Positions 60,470 to 64,000 of a DNA stretch of 64,000 nucleotides are shown here, piece after piece. Below the pieces are notes generated by a model, which was given only the letters and a program-made list of their open reading frames with translations, was not told the origin of the DNA and made no database searches. The stretch covers positions 1,924,001 through 1,988,000 of the forward strand of contig JAQFVV010012497.1 of assembly GCA_028023455.1 (NCBI GenBank), given 5' to 3'. The translations under genes and the position numbers were made by a program. This DNA is from Epiperipatus broadwayi. Lineage: Eukaryota; Onychophora; Udeonychophora; Euonychophora; Peripatidae. Numbering within the stretch: the stretch's first letter is position 1; each line of letters starts with the position of its first letter.

Positions 60470-63400
60470 TTTTTTAATGGCGATTGATAAACAAGTGCTT
60501 CCTAACCTTACACCTCAAATGTGATCTTCTTTCTCAAATCAATCACTCTCTTTCTTAAACTGAAAAATTCTTTCATAACAGATCTATTAAAAAACCAACT
60601 AATCTTATGTATAACTTAGTTTTAAAGCTTCCTTGTGGTAAACGCACATGCAAAAATATTTTTTTCCTTTTATATTAAAATGGTGCAATGAATCACTTTC
60701 TAAATGTTAGCAATATTATTCCTGATCTTTCCAAATCCAATTAAATCTATCTCTCTTCATCTCAATTTTCTTTTCACATCCACACACTTAAACAAAAAAT
60801 TTGTAGCAACCAAATTTTTTCAGATGGTATTAAAAAAAACAACAACAACTTTAACTTATCTTGTGGAACAAATCAGTCATATCAGCGCAGCAAGGCAGTC
60901 AAGTCTAATTTTTTTCATATGCCCAAGATGAACTGATTTTTTTTAGTTTTTTTTGAACTAATAAATCAATATTTATTTTCAGTTTCAGTTTTTGAATTGT
61001 AAAACCAGCAAAATAATGCTAAAGATAGCCACAAGAAAGTAATTTAAAGCTAAAACATAGCAGTACCATCATATTACTCCATAATATCATGTAGCCGAGA
61101 ATTGGTTTGTTAAAATATTGCTACATATATTGGGTACACAATTTCAATATCATGCCTATCTGCATGTTTGAGTGTAACTGTTAAGCCATAACATATAAAC
61201 CATCAGTTTGATCATAACATGCATTTTGCAAGAATATATGATATTTAATAGTAAATTGTTATCTGAGGGATACAACAAATTCTAAATCTAGTCTTAGTGT
61301 AGATGTGAAAATAAAAAATCACATATTTTAGTTTATAAATATAACAAAGGCAAATTTGAAATGTTTTTATTTTTGCATTTCAATTATACTAATAATGACT
61401 GAATGGTTATATGTTACTTACAATGCAATTTTTTTGATAGCAACCTTTATATTTCTTTGTTTAATAATTTCTAAAATGTAAATAAATAAAAAAAACCATG
61501 TTTCATTACACAAATATAATAAAGGCAAATTTGCAACGTTTAATTTTTTTTTTTTTTCATTTCAACATATACTATTAATGAATATATCTCAGATATACCC
61601 AATCTCTGCTGCAATTTCTTTAACTGTAATCTCAGCAGGATTCGAGATTACAATCTAAAATTAAATAAAAGTATAATAAGAGTTAATAGATTTTTATTTT
61701 ATTTAAAATAATAAAATTATATTAATTCAATAAAATACTTTCCCCCTTAATTTGAATATTAAAAAATTTAAAATTGTATTAAAATTTGAACAGGAAATTT
61801 TACTAAAGACTAATAATATACAAATAGTATCATCAACAACTAAAATAATATCTAATTTTATAAAATAAAATAATAATTGAGAAACTTGAATAAATTTATA
61901 CTTTCCCCCTATTTTTTGAAAAGCAAAATTTTTTCTTCGCATACAAAATGTTGATTAATAATAAAAGTATATACTTTATTTAAAACATTATTACTTACTT
62001 ATGTTATTTTGCTGAGAGATTTTAAATTTATTAATAAATTCTAATGAAAATGTCATAAATGGCAAAAGACTTCCTTTAAATTTCATATTCTAAGCATTTA
62101 AAAGTGACATTAATGCAAGATATATATATATTGTGTAAATTAATGAGCATAAAATAATAAAGTAGGAAAACATAAATATGCTACATAAGTTTATAACAAA
62201 TATAAACAATAGATACTATATGCAGCCACTTTATTATATCTAACAAATATTTATGATTTAGAAAATGATGCATTTCTAAATTTAAAATGAAGATACACAT
62301 ATAATGTTTTCTTAAAATTCTTAGAATATGTGTCCTTAAAAAATAAAATTTAGCATTTATATTAGCGATTGATATTAGGATTTTAAAATTTTAACTACTA
62401 CTGGACTTGCCTTCAAATCTTTATTTATTTCTTCAGAAAATAAACATTTTTTCTTCCATTTCTTTTTCTGTTTTGATGTTTAAATCAGTAATTTCCATTT
62501 TGATTGCTTTTTATTAAATTCCTGACAGACTGAATATATTCTCTCTTCAATGATAATAGTTAACCTGACTAAAATAGATAAAATACCTTTTATTTTCACA
62601 CTTTTTTTTTGATTTATCATAAATAGTATTGTTTAAGATAATCTTAAACATGTTGCATGTTGTATCATTGCAGCAGAAAATAATAAAATGATTTATTGCT
62701 TGGGAATTTATAAAAAATTTGCCTACTTAATCTCCCAAAAACACTAAGGATTTCAATGTCAAGACCTAACCAAAAAAAAAAAAAAAAAAGGTTTTCTAAC
62801 CAATATTCTCAGTCTTTTGTAATAAGGCAATTTTCAATACACAATTTGATTAACAGCATTTTTATACAGACTTTAAAAAGACGGATAACTTTGAATGGCA
62901 ATGCAAATCTACACTCGGTAATAGATTACTTAATTAAAGTTGTTATCATGTATACCGAGATAGTCACAACCAATATACAAGATCTAAACTATGGTATAAC
63001 TAGTTTTACAGTGTATAAAATCAATCTTTAATGAGAGTATAGCTATCAAGTAATTAGGGTTTTTAAAACATAAAATACTTTCATTTACTTACAGTAAATA
63101 TATATATAGCATTTATACAATTTATTAAAACAATTATGAGTAATTGAAATATATTTCTTTAATTAAAATGCAAATAGATAACCATAACTTAAAAATAATT
63201 GATACATAATATTGTGGGAGTGATTATCTTAAATATGTATTATTTTCAGAAAGTCAATTTTAATCAATCAGTTTAGAAGTCAGTATAAAAATTACAAATG
63301 ATGTGCAAGGCCCATTAATATCCTTTCAAAGGTCTGAAAATAATCAAAAGTTTAACATTAAAAGATTTTTCTTGAAATTTTAAAATAAGCTATTTTAGTA

Positions 63401-63840
63401 ACTAAAATAAATGGGTTGCTAAAATTCTAGGAATTCTGTTTTCTACTGTCTTCAGAAGACAAAATTTTTACTAGAAGAATAAAATGAAGATAAATTATCT
63501 TATATGTAATATTTCAATTTCTCATATAGATTTTCAATGCCACTATAATGTTCTATCATTAAGATATTAATAAGTTTAAAATGCATGAACTGGCTTTTGA
63601 AGTTTTAAATATACGTAAGTAATAAAGTCAGTACAGAATTTCTACAAAAATTATATAAACTAAAAAGAAAATACTATGAAAAAAATGTATACCAAAATAA
63701 TATATTTTGAAAAGTATATAGCTGTGTGTAATTTCACAAAGATATTAAGTTCATTTTAAAGAATTGTTACTCTCAAACATATATCAGCAGTAATTTTCTC
63801 AACGACAACTGTAATTCTGCATAAGATTTAAATAATAATA
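60470..63840. other. AT-rich interval without recognisable gene
   Basis: No coding sequence is recognised. Short repeated phrases ('aaatataa.aaaggcaaattt' near 61339 and 61511, each followed by 'catttcaa.tatact') hint at a local duplication with about 170-bp spacing. A poly(A) run at about 62771-62789 begins the 91-codon frame at 62756, which is not supported. Confidence 0.45.
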
Positions 63841-63849
63841 ATAACAATA

Positions 63850-64000
<151 letters not shown>

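Overview
The window is visibly AT-rich, gene-poor metazoan nuclear DNA. It has long A/T tracts, microsatellites, one GT-AG-bounded coding exon and many decayed transposable elements. No prokaryotic operons, rRNA, intact tRNA genes or CRISPR arrays are visible. The element mix (RTE, Penelope-like and other LINEs, a Gypsy-type LTR element, tRNA-derived SINEs, hAT- and pogo/mariner-like MITEs) fits an invertebrate animal, but I cannot name the species from sequence alone.

The only host gene evidence is a 131-bp exon at 8038-8168 on the minus strand. It resembles the catalytic core of alpha-1,6-mannosyl-glycoprotein 2-beta-N-acetylglucosaminyltransferase (MGAT2) and has good splice sites on both sides. 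I found no second exon, so this gene probably has introns of many kilobases filled with repeats.

Layout from left to right: a retroelement tail (945-1029); two hAT-like elements of one family with perfect 8-bp target duplications (1069-1618, 5044-6565); the MGAT2 exon; a broken Penelope-like element with RT and GIY-YIG remnants (9385-10290); a complete-ended but internally deleted LTR retrotransposon (11243-14561); an RTE fragment and a SINE; a TA-flanked DNA transposon containing a tandem array (18298-20120); an RTE copy on the minus strand (22515-23365); foldback elements (23575-23842, 27764-28376); an APE-type LINE with ORF1 and ORF2 (29150-34636); another foldback (35275-35945); a third hAT-like MITE (38117-38445); a TA-flanked pogo-like element carrying a nested hAT-like MITE (45091-46376); a near-perfect hairpin (47994-48184) beside the best RTE copy (48222-50953); a second large foldback (51689-52375); a minus-strand LINE remnant (59240-60460); and a 124-nt poly(A) tract near the window end.

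Two results stand out. First, the RTE copy at 48222-50953 contains Illumina adapter sequence: 23 nt of the 3' adapter at 50066-50088 and probably the end of the 5' adapter at 49918-49937, with about 128 bp of RTE sequence between them. This is an assembly or trimming artefact that destroys the RT frame. Second, a family of long foldback repeats (arms up to about 300 bp) recurs at four or more loci and may be an undescribed non-autonomous element able to give long hairpin RNA. I see no convincing new protein-coding system.
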